Shown here piece by piece: positions 12,025-24,624 of a stretch of 64,000 nt of DNA. Under the pieces are notes generated by a model. It did no database searches. It was not told the origin of the DNA and saw only the letters and a list, made by a program, of their open reading frames with translations. Source of the stretch: Erodium maritimum (Eukaryota; Streptophyta; Magnoliopsida; Geraniales; Geraniaceae). Made by a program: the position numbers and the translations under genes. The DNA is taken from positions 55,592,959 through 55,656,958 of the forward strand of contig OY997589.1 in assembly GCA_963921825.1 (NCBI GenBank), given 5' to 3'. Position 1 is the stretch's first letter. The number at the start of each line of letters is the position of its first letter.

Positions 12025-12070
12025 ACATATTATCTTACTTTTTTTTTTGAAACGACATATTATCTTACTT
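12025..12070 (-). mobile_element. Ultra-short retroposon insertion with 16-bp target duplication
   Basis: acatattatcttactt occurs at 12025-12040 and again at 12055-12070. Between the copies lie only 14 bp, ttttttttgaaacg. On the minus strand this is CGTTTC followed by an A-run, the very end of a LINE or SINE. Confidence 0.75.
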
Positions 12071-12538
12071 AATTCTACAACCTTTTTATTTTACCTTATC
12101 TAACTAAAAACATTTTGTTTATGATGCCATAAGATGTTCTCTTTTCCTCTTTATTCTTTTTCAATACTTTTTTTTACGAAAATTAGTCGTAGTGCAGTAG
12201 GGTAAAGTGAAAAAATAAATATCAGGGTACCATAAACAAATATTTTTATTTAATTAGGTAGGGCAAAGTTAAAAAAACAACAACTCGGGATATTATAAGC
12301 GACTTTTTTTTTGATAAGCTAAATTTTTTATTAGGCAAACGTTCTACAAAAAGTAAACGATGCAAGAAAAACAATCCTTAAAAGGATCTTTTTCCCCAAC
12401 CGATACAAAAGCATATAACAATACTAAAAACCAAACTCAAACAGGAAAGTAAACTAAACAGAGCACCGCCCTCCTTGCCTACTTCCTGTCCGAAGTCAAG
12501 CAAAGAAATCAGTTAGAAATTGAAACAGGAGTTGAGTG

Positions 12539-13007
12539 TGTTAATATTTAGGGATCAAATAAACGATAAACCCTAAATCATATACATAAAGCTTTGTTGA
12601 ATTAAAAGGAATAACAAATAAATAACAGCAGAATTGTTACTTACTTGATGTCATTGATGAACGATGAACGATGAATCTCCAAGGTATGGATTGGTCTTCC
12701 AATAAAATAGACGCTCTCTATTTGGTTATTCTCTCAGATGGAGGTGATGTAGAACAAGAGAATGACGTCTATTTATTGGGGACCATAACCACTTACAACC
12801 CTAATTAGGTTACCAAGTTTCTTATAATTTGTAATTCGGCCCATCAACAAATAACAAATTATAAAACCGGTATCTACACATTAAATTCCATGACCATTTA
12901 TAATACCCATGATACAATACTTTATTGGTCACTTTAATTTGTATCAAACCTTATGATAACATGTACATTAAATACATATGTGCCCAAAATAGGATTTTAA
13001 TCCAACA
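12539..13007 (-). repeat. 3' LTR of the copia element (left copy)
   Basis: 469 bp, a direct repeat of 17638-18106. The adjoining atctcccacttgg is the inverse of the copia purine tract (ccaagtgggagat). Confidence 0.93.
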
Positions 13008-14369
13008 ATCTCCCACTTGGGCATCATATGTCTTTCCTGAAATGTACAACCTTATGAGCTCAAAATTGTTATCACACAATAGGCATTCTGTAACAATCTC
13101 GTCCATCAACTATACTCATATAGAACCAAAGCAGCAGTCGTCAAATTACTTATGACTAAACCATCAATGATCACGTATACAAATATAGCCAAACGACATA
13201 GATCAATCATGGATGCGTAGCATGAAAATAACATGCAATGTGATCCGACATGTCTATTTCCAACTGGTCCTCCTTAAACTTAAGTGAGGTCAATAACCAA
13301 ATAGAATGCATGAACTAAATACTTTATATCTGATCAGAATATATCCAAATACTTTAACTTTAACTTTAACTTTAAACATAAAGCAATCAAATTACAAACT
13401 CCCACTAAACCAAAGTATCCTCAAGTTGTGTAACACCCATACGAGCAATATGCTCGTGAAAGACCTTAGGTGGTAAACCTTTTATGAGCGGATCCGCTAT
13501 CATGGAGTTTGTCCCAATATGCTTTATCGATATTTGTCCATTTTGCATTCTTTCCTTTTACAACAAGGAACTTTATGTCTATTTACTTAGACTTTAATGA
13601 GCTCCTGTTGTCATTAGAATAAAACTGCCGATTTATTGTCACAAGAAACTTTAGTGGTCTTTCAATATTTTCCAAAATGTGCAGCCAGTGACAAAGTTTC
13701 GCAGCCATATTCCATATTACGATGCCTCATAGCATGCTACAAATTTTGTTGTCATAGTTGAAGAAGCTACAAGTGTTTAATTAACACTTTTCCAAAATAT
13801 AGCTCCTCCAACTAACAAGTAAATACAACCTTATGTAGACTTTATGCTATTTTGGCACCTAGCGAAATCAGAATCTATATACCCAATAACCTCCAAACGA
13901 TCTGATTTCCTGTAAGTGGGCATGTAATGTTTTATCCCTTAAAGATATCTTATAACCCTTTTTGGCTGCTATCCAATGGTCTATACCAAGATTCCTTAGA
14001 TATTTTCCTAACATCCCAACAATGTACGTCATATCCAGATGAGTACATACTTAAGTATACAATAGACTCCTAGCAGCTGATGCATATGGAATCTATTGCA
14101 TTTCATGAATCTTAATGTTACTTTAAGGACATTGCGCAAGACTGAATATGCCTCCTTTAGACACATGGGCGTCACCTGGTTAACCTTCCATGTCAAGCCT
14201 TTTAAACACTTTATCGATGTAGATCTGTTGAGAGACTTAGAAGTCTCTTGGTTTTGTGCAATAGTCCTACATCATTATTGGCAAGTAATATGTCGTCGAC
14301 ATATAGAACCAGAGACATATACTTACTCCCACTGAACTTATGATACACAAAATCATCAACAATATTGTC

Positions 14370-14561
14370 TCAAAAATAGTTGGAGACAATTACTTTATGA
14401 AATTTGTGGTACCATTGACGAGAAACTTGTTTGAGTTCATAGATAGATTTCTTTAATTTACAAACCATCTTCTTTGGGTCTCCGGACTCAAAGTTTTCTG
14501 CTTGTACCATATACATCGTTTCTTCAATGTCATCATTGAGAAACGTAGTCGTAATATCCAT
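14370..14561 (-). pseudogene. Copia reverse transcriptase fragment
   Basis: The minus strand encodes MDITTTFLNDDIEETMYM then KLKKSIYELKQVSRQWYHKF, the copia reverse transcriptase block that normally reads MDVKTAFLNG..LKKSLYGLKQ.PRQWY. The surrounding 13.0-17.6 kb interior contains further broken gag-pol text without usable frames. Confidence 0.88.
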
Positions 14562-17500
14562 CTAATGCACCTCAAGATCACGATGAGCGGCAAGTGCTAT
14601 ATTTATCCTAAAAGAGTCTTTCCATGAAACCGGAGAGAAAGTCTCTAAAAGTCAATGTCTTCCTTTTGAGTATAGCCTTTAGCTGCAAGACATACCTTAT
14701 ACATTTTCACATTACCATTTGCATTCCTCTTGGTTTAAAAAAAAAATCATTTACAACCAATTGGTTTTGCACCTTCAGTAATGAGAGTAGTTCTTAAACT
14801 TTATTATCTTGCATAAACTTATACTCTTCTTCCATGACACCAATCCGTTTTAGAGAGTTATAAAACTTTTCATAGTTTGAGGAAAGTTGATTGAATCATC
14901 TTTCCTCATACCATCCTTATGATCTTGGAGAAATATGACATAGTCATTTGGAAGCATTTCTCGTCTCTCTTATGGATCTCCTTAGTAGCACATGTCACTG
15001 AGGTAGTTGAATTTGTCCTTTTGGAACAACTAATTCAACTCGAATGAATAGTTGTTCAACATTGTCTTGTTGAGGTTCTGATTCACTTCTTGGTCAATGA
15101 TATGTATATTAACCTAAGCATTTATCAAAAGTGATGGTATGAATTGAGTTTGATGTCAATTCCTCCTTAAAGACAATGTGTCTAACCTTATTTCTCCCCT
15201 CAAATTCAACATCCTCAATAAATTATTGTAGTTCCCGCCTTACCAAAAAAAACCCTTTATGGGAAAAAAATATCCGGGTTTGTTTCAAAAGAAACAACTA
15301 TTTTTAGTTAGTTGTTGATTCTTTTGTACTGGACCTTTAGTAGCTTGAAACCGAACCTTATGAGCATGAAACTCATATTTCCTTTTCTTGCCCTTATTTT
15401 TAGAGGTACGAGCCAAATGAGCACTTTCAGACTTATCGTACTTCAATCTTTCTTCCTTTTGCACTCTATGAGAAATGAGCTTATTTAAAGTCCAGTTCTC
15501 CCTTTTTGATAGTTGTAACCAATTTCATATTAGTTCAACTATCCAGGAAGAGATAACATCACCATAAGAACGAACAACTCATAAGAGTTCTCAATCTTTG
15601 GTGCCTTAAGTCTGGAAGCAATATGGAATATTTCCATAATGTACTCCATTAAATTTCCTTGACTCCTATACTTTATTCACATCAAATACGTCAAAAATGA
15701 TGTCATTTAAACCTTAGCGTTTTATAAAAAAAAACGTAATTTGACTTCGTCAAGGAAATCTTTATCCTTTAGTTATCCTTTCGGATTCTTTCCCTCTAAA
15801 AGCTTCTGAAATAGTGTGATTCATCACCATAAGACTCGTGCATTTTAACCGATCTCACCTCTCAAAATACCTTTTCTCATTAGATGAGTTTTCTGCAATG
15901 AGAGGTGAAACTTGTTCATCCCTTAATGCAAGGTCAATATCCATGAAATCAAACACTATATCTTAATGTCCTTTTCCAGTCCTTATGTATATAATTGATG
16001 TTAGCAAATATTGGTGTAGTAGAATAATTGACAAAACAGGCACACAAGCTCACTTCAAAATCCTGAGTAAACAATATATTCAAAAATAGTGGTGATTCTC
16101 ATCTCAAGATACCAAGCGCTACATTAATATCTAGCCTTTGGGCATATCAACATTAACAGCAAGCAGTACTCTTGGTGCAGTAATCAAACATTGACAATAA
16201 AAATATGTCAAACAAACACCTATCTTTGGACCGGTGTATTGCTCACATAAAAAATTGCTTATATAGAGCACCTTATAATCGTCACATATTTATCACCGCA
16301 GTTGTCATATGAAATCCGGCCAAATATTAACTCGCCTTTGGGTCCATTAATAAACACATGAATAACAAAGACAAAAACATCTTGATATTTTAAATAAATT
16401 GATTTACACAAAAGAGGTCACTTTGGCGACATTATGCTTCAACCAATTTACAAAATATCAGACATCACCAAAATATGAATTAAATTGTTTTAAATCCAAA
16501 TTTGCATAATTATAATTATGTAAAGAAGCCTAACTGTAACACATGAAGCAAATCAACATACATAAAATAATAGCATGTATTAAACAGTGATTGATTCATG
16601 TATAAAAGCTTCTTTTCCATTTGGATTTATCATAATATTGATCATATCAATATAAACAAATCAATCAATGAAACAGCGAACAAATGAACTAACTTAAGAG
16701 TACCATAGCACTATCTATACCATAAATTTGTTCAAACCACATCACCGAATCATACGTATAAATCCAAAACAAAACCGATGTTGATTAGATGAGGTAAATC
16801 GTACCTTATTAGCATCAATCCAATCCTAAATGTCATCCCGTACACAAACAGATTGATTAGTAATAAAGCCACGAACATTGACTTTCTCACTAATATATAT
16901 AGTTTTGGGTCCATATAAGAACCAAATATGCATGTACATCAATAACCGAAATACCGAAAGTATTATATAATCACAACACTGAAATAGCATCTTAAGAATG
17001 CAACGATCAAAACCGTCCTTTTTTTGTTAATTACTAAAATTATGTACCAAATTTCAATCTCGATTGTACCATAATAATAGCTAAACATTCAATTATTAAA
17101 ACCAAATTAGCAGTACTCACGGGCAACATGTATGTATATATATACCATAACTAGTGTGTATAGATAATTGTACCAATCATCCATAAAGTACTGAGCTTAT
17201 ATATATCCAATATAAAAAAACACATGTTGAAGTCGAGAACACAAACTAATTGAAGCCACAGAGGTCAAATCTCATAACAAAATAAAACTTGCACAGCTGA
17301 TCATATACATGCCCATATAACTACATATTATATCTATTGTATTTAAAGACAATCAATCATGGCATTAAATGCATGACCCATAACAATCTCAAACCGAGAA
17401 TTCAGAAACATAATTTGAAGCAATCAAACCTACCATTTAATTTTCCGAAACCACAATTTTGAGCAACACAAGTAGAATCAAACGGTGCGTCAGTACCAAA

Positions 17501-17637
17501 TCAAAGTCACCGTATTATATGATGCCCCATCATCCGATTACACGAATAAACCAAAGATTCATGCATACCAAAGTCAATAGTCACGGTTTCACAATTCAGA
17601 TTCTCAATTAATTCAACAAAGGGGCTCTGATACCACT

Positions 17638-18106
17638 TGTTAATATTTAGGGATCAAATAAACGATAAACCCTAAATCATATACATAAAGCTTTGTTGAA
17701 TTAAAAGGAATAACAAATAAATAACAGCATAATTGTTACTTACTTGATGTCATTGATGAACGATGAACGATGAATCTCCAAGGTATGGATTGGTCTTCCA
17801 ATAAAATAGACGCTCTCTATTTGGTTATTCTCTCAGATGGAGGTGATGTAGAACAAGAGAATGACGTCTATTTATTGGGGACCATAACCACTTACAACCC
17901 TAATTAGGTTACCAAGTTTCTTATAATTTGTAATTCGGCCCCTCAACAAATAACAAATTATAAAACCGGTATCTACACATTAAATTTCATGACCATGTAT
18001 AATACCCATGATACAATACTTTATTGGTCACTTTAACTTGTATCAAACCTTATGATAACATGTACATTAAATACATATGTGCCCAAAATAGGATTTTAAT
18101 CCAACA
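17638..18106 (-). repeat. 5' LTR of the copia element (right copy)
   Basis: 469 bp. The primer-binding site for initiator-Met tRNA lies just inside it at 17621-17635 (ggggctctgatacca on the plus strand). Confidence 0.93.
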
Positions 18107-18279
18107 GAGTGTCCTGAACTCCATTCCGGGTTAACCTCGTCCTCGCTGAACTCGACGTCCTCCTCAACCTCAACACGCTGTGGCGATTTCTTTTAATTAG
18201 GTAAGGTAAAGTGAAAACGGTGTGAAGTTAGGTAGGGTAATGTATAATTTTCCCGTTGTTATAAGGTTGGTTAATTATC

Positions 18280-18865
18280 TTTTGTACCCATTTAGTACTC
18301 TTATGTTTTGTAACGTACAATAACAATCCCTACGTTTTGGTAACCGTTGTTTGTTAGTTTTTTGATGAAATGACTATTTTACCCCCAACGATTCAAACAA
18401 ACAAACAATGTTACCATTAAAAATAAATTCAAATCAACATAAAATTAAAACCAAATTCTTTGACTAAATCTTATTTTTCATTTTTTTTAATTTTCAGTTA
18501 TTATTTTATAATTTTTAAAATTAAAATTTATTTTTTATTAATTCTTCCTTTTTAAAATTTTAGAAATTTTTTTGTTTATTAATTTTTAATTTTTATCATT
18601 TATTCCTTTTTCTAACTTTTTGTATCTTTTTTTTTGAGTTAGTAAGTTTTTTTTTTTGAATTTTACTATTTTATATTTACTATTATTTTTTATTTTTAAA
18701 ATTAATTTATTATTATAGGAGTAATTTCATCATTTAGATCTTTTTATGAAAATTCTCTTAATTTTAACATAATATTCCAAAATTTAACTGAAAACGACGA
18801 TTACCAAAACGTAGAGACTATTCTAAAACGTTACAAAGTAAAAAGTACTAAACGTTTGTTACCTA
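18280..18865. mobile_element. Inverted-repeat MITE, about 590 bp
   Basis: The left arm (ttagtactcttatgttttgtaacg, ctacgttttggtaaccg) is inverted at 18790-18865 (acgattaccaaaacgtag, cgttacaaagt, aaaagtactaaa). The centre is very AT-rich with long T-runs. No frame. The exact ends and target duplication are uncertain. Confidence 0.6.
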
Positions 18866-19267
18866 TTCAAAAGGGATATAAAGGATATTTTTTTAAATGG
18901 ACGACGAGGAACTGCATTACTAGTGCAATCCAAACCATACCAGTAGGACTAAAAGACCTAGGAACAAAATATTGTCCGAGTCTCCCGTAGAATACCTGAC
19001 GCTCATGAACTCATAGAAATAGCCTAGTTTCCATCATAGACAAAGAAATATATCCCTACATCCAACTACACTGTGCAGAGAAAAAAATAACTAAAAGTAA
19101 AACAGTAGAACAAAATCCAAATAAAACAATTCAAAGCAAAGACTAAACGACAGGAGAAACATGAAATCCTTGGCATGGAAACGCTCCCCTAAGACATGGT
19201 CTGACAACCGAGTCCCAGATCGTGGGGGGTAAGCCACTAACCATCTACCCCCAAGCCCTAGTTAGCC

Positions 19268-19810
19268 TCATGGTGCCTGGCGAGTCTGTTTTACAACCCG
19301 CGCCTGATCAGAGTCATAGTTTGCTTCCTCTTTATCCTTAGTTTCGTCGATGAACTGGTACCTTATGCCTTTCAGCCGATCCTCGATGGCCTCCACGGCC
19401 CTTGCGGTCGAGGGGGTGACTAGGAGTGGTTGCCCTGGCCTGAAGATAACCTGCGGTGGCATCGACAATAAGTAGTGAGGTGAGGCAGAAGATGTGGTTG
19501 TGCTTGAAATTTGCCCTTGTAGGTTGGACCCAGGGAGGTGTAGCAACGGCGGGAGTCCTTGGATGAGGAGATGCTAGGGCAGTGGCTAGAGACCTGATCT
19601 GGAGAGAAACTGACGCGGAGACGAGGAGGCTCGACAAGGGGCTGATGGGGTAAGTAAGCCAAAAAGGATTGGGAAGGCCTATTACCGACACACGCCGGGA
19701 GGAAGGCGTCGTGTCTCCGATAGTCACAACTGCAAGGAAAGAGAAGACCTGATTGGTCATGGTTACTTATGGGTGCGAAAACAGAGGAAGAGGGGAGAAA
19801 CCCTACTAGA
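19268..19810 (-). pseudogene. LINE ORF1 5' fragment 3
   Basis: Two overlapping minus-strand frames, one with VIFRPGQPLLVTPSTARAVEA, follow the same plan as the frame at 11283-11606 (a bulky proline-rich start, then ..PGPPLLGAP.D..A...). A LINE-like leader lies near 19800. It is frameshifted and has no enzymatic domain. The flank 18,900-19,267 may belong to it. Confidence 0.45.
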
Positions 19811-20448
19811 GAGTCTCTTTGTCTTTTTTAAAAGATAATTAACGTAGTAAGATTAGGCTATCCATAGTGGCGTCGAAACATTGAGATTTTTGGTCGTCGA
19901 ATCTGACGTGGTGGTGGAAACGATTGTCAAATTTACGGTGCAGAGTTGGGTCTACGTCGAATTTGTGAAAGCGCAAATTCGATGTTGAGGGTTCTGTAGA
20001 CTCAGCAAGCAGTCGAATCGACGGATTTGGGGCCCAACCAAATCATAGACCGATGAATGAGGGTGTGACACGTGGTACGATTTGGGCTTAAAGGCTTCCT
20101 TCAACGCTTCGTCTTCCTCACGATTCTTCTTTAACGCTTCTTCTTCCTCCGTTTCTTCGACTTCCTCCACTTCTTCCGTTTTTTCCCTCAACGTTTTTGC
20201 CTCTGGATTATCTCCACCGCCGTTTATACCACCGTCGATTCTCCACAGACGTTTGTCCCTCACATTTCCCGACATCCGGCGTTTCTGCCACCATAGTTTC
20301 CACCAAAGCATTTTCTCCAACAACGACGTTTCTCCACTATCGGAGTGTCACAACCATTTCTCCACCACCGGACCGTCACAACCATTTCTCCACCAACATT
20401 ACCTCGCCACCTTACTTGTCCACCTACCATGTCTCCCACATCCGATTC

Positions 20449-20690
20449 TCCTCCAATGGCCGACAACACCATTGGTGAGAACTGCAAATATCATTGGACC
20501 ATCCTCAACCGGAAGGTGAAGTATTACAATGAGTGTTAGTCGGAGATGAAGCATATTTACCAACTCGATTGGTCCGACGCTCGGGTCATGGACATTGTAG
20601 AGGAGGTGTATGCCGAGAGATATAGACACGAGTTTGTCTGGGAGCATTGGTGGATTCTCGTGCGGGACCATCCCCGTTGGAGGGAGTCGT
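20449..20690 (+). pseudogene. PIF/Harbinger-type ORF1 (Myb/NAM-associated domain) remnant
   Basis: The plus strand reads KYHWTILNRKVKYYNEC, a stop, then LDWSDARVMDIVEEVYAE and FVWEHWWILVRDHPRW. The W..LN..V..YN and F..EH.W..LRD.PRW pattern is that of the DNA-binding accessory protein of Harbinger elements and the related NAM-associated domain. At least one in-frame stop is present. The sequence near 19,860 (ctatccatagtgg) could be a decayed element end. Confidence 0.5.
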
Positions 20691-20999
20691 AGACACAACC
20701 GTAATCAAATATAACAATTGAGCCGAAAAAGGTTTGGAAAATTAGTGATCTATGGCAATACAGGAAGATCCACATCCGATATCGAATAACCAGTAATTGT
20801 TTTTGGAGGTGTAATGTGCAGACATGACTTGAAATTGTACCTTAATTGTCCATAATAAAAAAATGACGAGTGACGTTACTTCCTTTAATGTCATTGTTCC
20901 TGGAACATGGAAAATACACGTCACTTACAATCTTTGATTATGAAATACCGAGAATACAATTTGAAGGCGTGCCGTCACAGTATTTGAACCTTTTCCATT

Positions 21000-21742
21000 T
21001 GGTCAAATCTATTATTATGGCTTCGGCTCGGTAGTTGCTATCTTTCTCGTCTTTTTGCTCCGGTCTGGTAGAATCTTACTGTGACTTCTGTTCCATTTGT
21101 GAGGCCACAACCAAAAGGAAAGATGGGAGAAGAGACGTAGGGAGAAAATGTTCTCCTCATATGGCCAAAGCCCTGGTTCGGGTTAAGCCATTGATCAGTG
21201 CTCGGAGATCACGTCTAAGGCATCGGGATCCTCAGATTGGAGTGGAAAAAAAGGTCTTTCTGCTGGAGTGAAGCCTACGATGGTTGGTGTGGTCAGAGAA
21301 CAGGATGGGGAGAAGTTTTCCGAGGGGAAGGTTGTAGTGACTGGTAATCAAATTCCTGGTACTTTGGATGCTCCGGTTATGTCTATTCTGAAAGTTGGGC
21401 CTAGTTCTGAATTGATGCCAGAGGTATGTAGTCTGTCTACCGTAAATCCATACGAAATATTCATTTGCAATCTGCCCTTCAACGGCGGACTATTGGAATC
21501 AGGTGGGCCTCCTTTTGTCTAAGGGGCACCGTCCTGGGTATCAAGGAGTTTAACATTTTTTTTGTTTTCTTTCCTTGTTTGGTATTTTTGGGGACTACTC
21601 TTTCTTGGTTTTTAAAGGTTTATGCCTTTAAGCTCCATTTCCATGAGCTCCTCTGTAATCGTGTTTCGGGTCTATGACCATGTGTTCCTTTTCTTCTTTG
21701 GATAACTTCCTTTTAATAATAGTCTGCGTTGATAAAAAAGAA
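21000..21742 (+). mobile_element. Truncated LINE 3' part
   Basis: Broken reading frames lead into a T- and G-rich 3' region and end cttttaataatagtctgcgttg then ataaaaaagaag, a LINE-like tail. No endonuclease or reverse transcriptase is present. The 5' limit is a guess. Confidence 0.4.
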
Positions 21743-21747
21743 GAAGT

Positions 21748-22068
21748 CATGCCGTCATATTACACCCCCATACACATTACTCTAGTAAGGGAAGCTGGTT
21801 GTTTTTCCGGATAGTACGACCATAAAAGCACAAGCCGAGCCCAACAATCAAGACATGAGTAGAAAATTTGATCTTAGTAGCCCATAGTCTAAGAAGGCAA
21901 GTGACATGAAAGTTGTAGTGCCAGTACTCCTAGAACATAACACGTTCTATCACAGTACCACCAGCACTGCCACTACAATTTTCATGTTACTTGCCATTTT
22001 TGCTTACGGATTACCGGAAAAAACACTTACCATCGTGTCGTTATATTACACACCCAGACCCATTACTC
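21748..22068. repeat. Fold-back element with flanking direct repeats
   Basis: A 100-bp hairpin (21896-21995) opens ggcaagtgacatgaaagttg and closes with its near-inverse. The first 33 bases pair with about four mismatches, two of them G-U type. Around it lie imperfect direct repeats sharing attacac..cc.ata/gac.cattactc at about 21748-21782 and 22032-22068. It looks like a small fold-back transposon; a small-RNA precursor is an alternative. Confidence 0.55.
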
Positions 22069-23769
22069 AACGTCCAAGAAGATGGCACATAGATCGTATT
22101 ATGTTGTGCTACTATTCAAACTCTTTGACAAATATTAATATGCGGCGGGTCGAGTCATCTTGCGTTTTGCAATCAACTTTTCGATATTTTATGTAAGAAC
22201 CGCTCCCGGTCAACGCCAGTCAAATCGGCGAAAAACAGGAAAATTTAAAAATTTTGGACAAACACTTAAATGAACCCAAATTTGACCCGAGGGTCATACC
22301 GGACTTAAGTTGACCCCGATATCGACCAAAGTGAGTTTCGGGGGACTCAAGGCAACTTTCTGACCAATTTGGGAAATGTTGACTTTTCGTTGGAAAAGTC
22401 ACTCGAGCGACGTTTTGGTCCGTTCGAGGTCCGTTTTGGATCCAAAAAGCTTAGCCGTCGTCACAGCGGTCTTAGTTGAGCCGTTTCCTTGTAGCCCGTG
22501 AAGTTTCGTAATTTCTTGGAAAAAGTGCCCGTTCGGGGCCTGAAACAGCCGAATTTCACGAATCTGATTGAATAATATCTAAAAAATATTTTCTAAAAAG
22601 GGGTGGGACCCACTTGCCACATGTCACCAATGTGGTGGTGTTAGGTAACATTGAACAAAACAAAGGAAGACTTGGATGGTAGTTTTGTAATTAAGGGATA
22701 GATTTGGTTTTTAAAACAAAAGATAAGGAATTGTGTGTGGTGTGTTCGGCCATTCTCAAAAAAAAGGAAGAAGTGGAGAGAGAAAGTGGAGAGAGGAAAG
22801 AAGAGAGAAGAAGGAGAGAAAAAGAGAAGAGAAGGTTAGGGTTTTGTTATTTCCCGACGATCCAACCGGTGGATCGTCTCAACGATCATGGAATCGAGCT
22901 CCCACCGTCATTCCCTACGGTGAGTACCCTTTCGATTTTCGTTTTGGTACGTTTAAATTTTAGGGTTTGGGTTAAAACAAGTAAAATATGGGTAAGTTGA
23001 GGTGTAGGGTTCGTGGGAGACGTTTTAGAGCGAAGAATGAACGTTTTCCGGTGACCTGAGGCTCGGGGGAGCTCCGACCACCGTGTATGGTGGCTGCCGG
23101 AGTTGGGGGGGTGACTGGCCGGAGCTAGGGCTGGCCACCATGGTGGTGAACGGCCCAAAACCGGCCCAAGCCACCCACGGCCCTTGATGGCCGAGTGGGG
23201 CCCACATGTTCGTGTCTCGGGTTTTCGTGTTCGGCTGGTTTAGGACGTTCCCCAAGTAGTTAACTCACACCCGGAACGAATTTTGGAATTAAATTGTAAA
23301 AGTTGGAATTGACGGGTTTAGAAACTTTAAACGCGAATTAAATTGATCGGAAGTCGGAAATTGATTCTGTCAATTGCGTTGGAACCCTTGAATTATTCTT
23401 AGACCGTATAAACAAAAAAAAAAAGGAATTTTCGGAGCCCCGGAAGGACGTTTTCCAATCCCGGGCAGATTCGCCGGGTCGGGCGAAACGGGCCTTTCCG
23501 GGTCCATTATCGACAATGTCGAGTAATTGGGAAGTTTGGGAGTGATCGACATTGTCGGGGTTACTTTTGGGCGTCAAGTTTATTAAAATTCAGTTTATGC
23601 CTGCAAGCTTAAAAGCGTTTTAAATTGTGTTCGTATTAGATCGTGCCACCGACAGAGGAAAGGGAAAGCTAGGCGAGTGATCGAGATCACGCCGGAGCTT
23701 GATTGTGAGCTTTTGGGGAAAACATACGAGGTAGGGAAAAGTAGCCGGATCTCGGCCCTGACTAGGGAA

Positions 23770-23935
23770 AGTTAACAGTAACAATGCATGTGACACTTGG
23801 GTGTCGTGGGTTAAGTAAGTTATCGAACAATAGAAAGGCAGGCGACACCGGGTGGTGTCGTATACGACACGGGAACGTATCGAACGATAGAAATGCATGT
23901 GACACTTAGTAGTGTCGTAGGAGCAATGAACTTAT
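23770..23935 (+). repeat. Three degenerate repeats of about 60 bp
   Basis: Three imperfect units share tgacacttgggtgtcg-like text and a following tatcgaacaatagaa motif, just upstream of the larger minisatellites in the same LTR-like block. Confidence 0.6.
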
Positions 23936-23991
23936 CGATATTAGAATTACTGGAGGCATTTGGTTATGCCCGGAGGTTGATTGTTTAATTT

Positions 23992-24545
23992 GTGTCTTGG
24001 GTGGCCATGAGTGCCCGTGGGGTTGTTAAACCTGTATTTTACTGTTGGTGTGTCTTGGGTGGCCATGAGTGCCCGTGGGGTTGTTGAGCCCGTGTCTTTA
24101 CTGTTGGTGTGTCTTGGGTGGCCATGAGTGCCCGTGGGGTTGTTGAGCCCGTGTCTTTACTGTTGGTGTGTCTTGGGTGGCCATGAGTGCCCGTGGGGTT
24201 GTTGAGCCAGTGTCTTTACTGTTGGTGTGTCTTGGGTGGCCATGAGTGCCCGTGGGGTTGTTGAGCACGTGTCTTTACTGTTGGTGTGTCTTGGGTGGCC
24301 ATGAGTGCCCGTGAGGTTGTTGAGCCCGTGTCTTTACTGTTGGTGTGTCTTGGGTGGCCATGAGTGCCCGTGGGGTTGTTGAACCCGTGTCTTTACTATT
24401 GGTGTCTTGGGTGGCCATGAGTGCCCGTGGGGTTGTTGAACCTGTATTTTACCGTTGGTGTTTTGGGTGGCCATGAGTGCCCGTGGGGTCGTTGAACCCG
24501 TGTTTTACCGTTGGTGTCTTGGGTGGCCATGAGTGCCTGTGGAGT
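23992..24545 (+). repeat. Minisatellite, about ten copies of a 57-59-bp unit
   Basis: Units contain tgtcttgggtggccatgag followed by tgcccgtggggttgttgag. Starts fall at 23992, 24051, 24110, 24169, 24228, 24287 and 24346 (period 59), with shorter units after that. Confidence 0.93.
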
Positions 24546-24624
24546 GTTAAACTGGTGTTGTTGATGTTGTTGAACTTTGCTTGTGATTGTGATTGTGATT
24601 GTGGTTACCTGGGGTTGGTGAGTG

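Larger units (their letters stand above)
12539..18106 (-). mobile_element. Ty1/copia LTR retrotransposon, young LTRs, decayed coding region
   Basis: A 5,568-bp element with 469-bp LTRs (TGTTAATA..CCAACA) and the perfect duplication GAGTG (12534-12538 and 18107-18111). The primer site (inverse of tggtatcagagcccc) lies next to the right LTR and the purine tract beside the left, so it runs on the minus strand. The LTRs differ at about five positions (near 1%), yet the interior keeps no long frame. It was therefore probably moved by proteins from another copy. Confidence 0.93.
12302..18190 (-). mobile_element. 5'-truncated LINE 3' end, split by the copia element
   Basis: The T-run at 12306 and then gataagctaaattttttatt read on the minus strand as a LINE tail. 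The body resumes after the copia element at 18107-18190. Short flanks gcgact/gcgatt may be the target duplication. The outer limits are approximate. Confidence 0.5.
12016..18254. mobile_element. MITE split by LINE and copia insertions
   Basis: The left terminus GGGAAAATCACATATTATC at 12016 is inverted at the right as gtaatgtataattttccc ending 18254. The inner arms share taccttatctaac and its inverse gttaggtagggta. The 9-bp flanks (attgttacg and gttgttata) match at 6 positions, and all three differences are transitions, so this is an old insertion. A relative with the same left end lies at 10737. Confidence 0.6.

Noticed and set aside
20082..20519. 145-residue serine-rich plus-strand frame as a host gene
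   Set aside because: Low-complexity Ser/Phe/Thr composition with repeated ttctccacca text, inside a region that looks like a decayed Harbinger element.
22704..23000. Charged frame rich in Glu/Arg/Lys
   Set aside because: It is a translation of the GA-rich tract of the LTR-like block.
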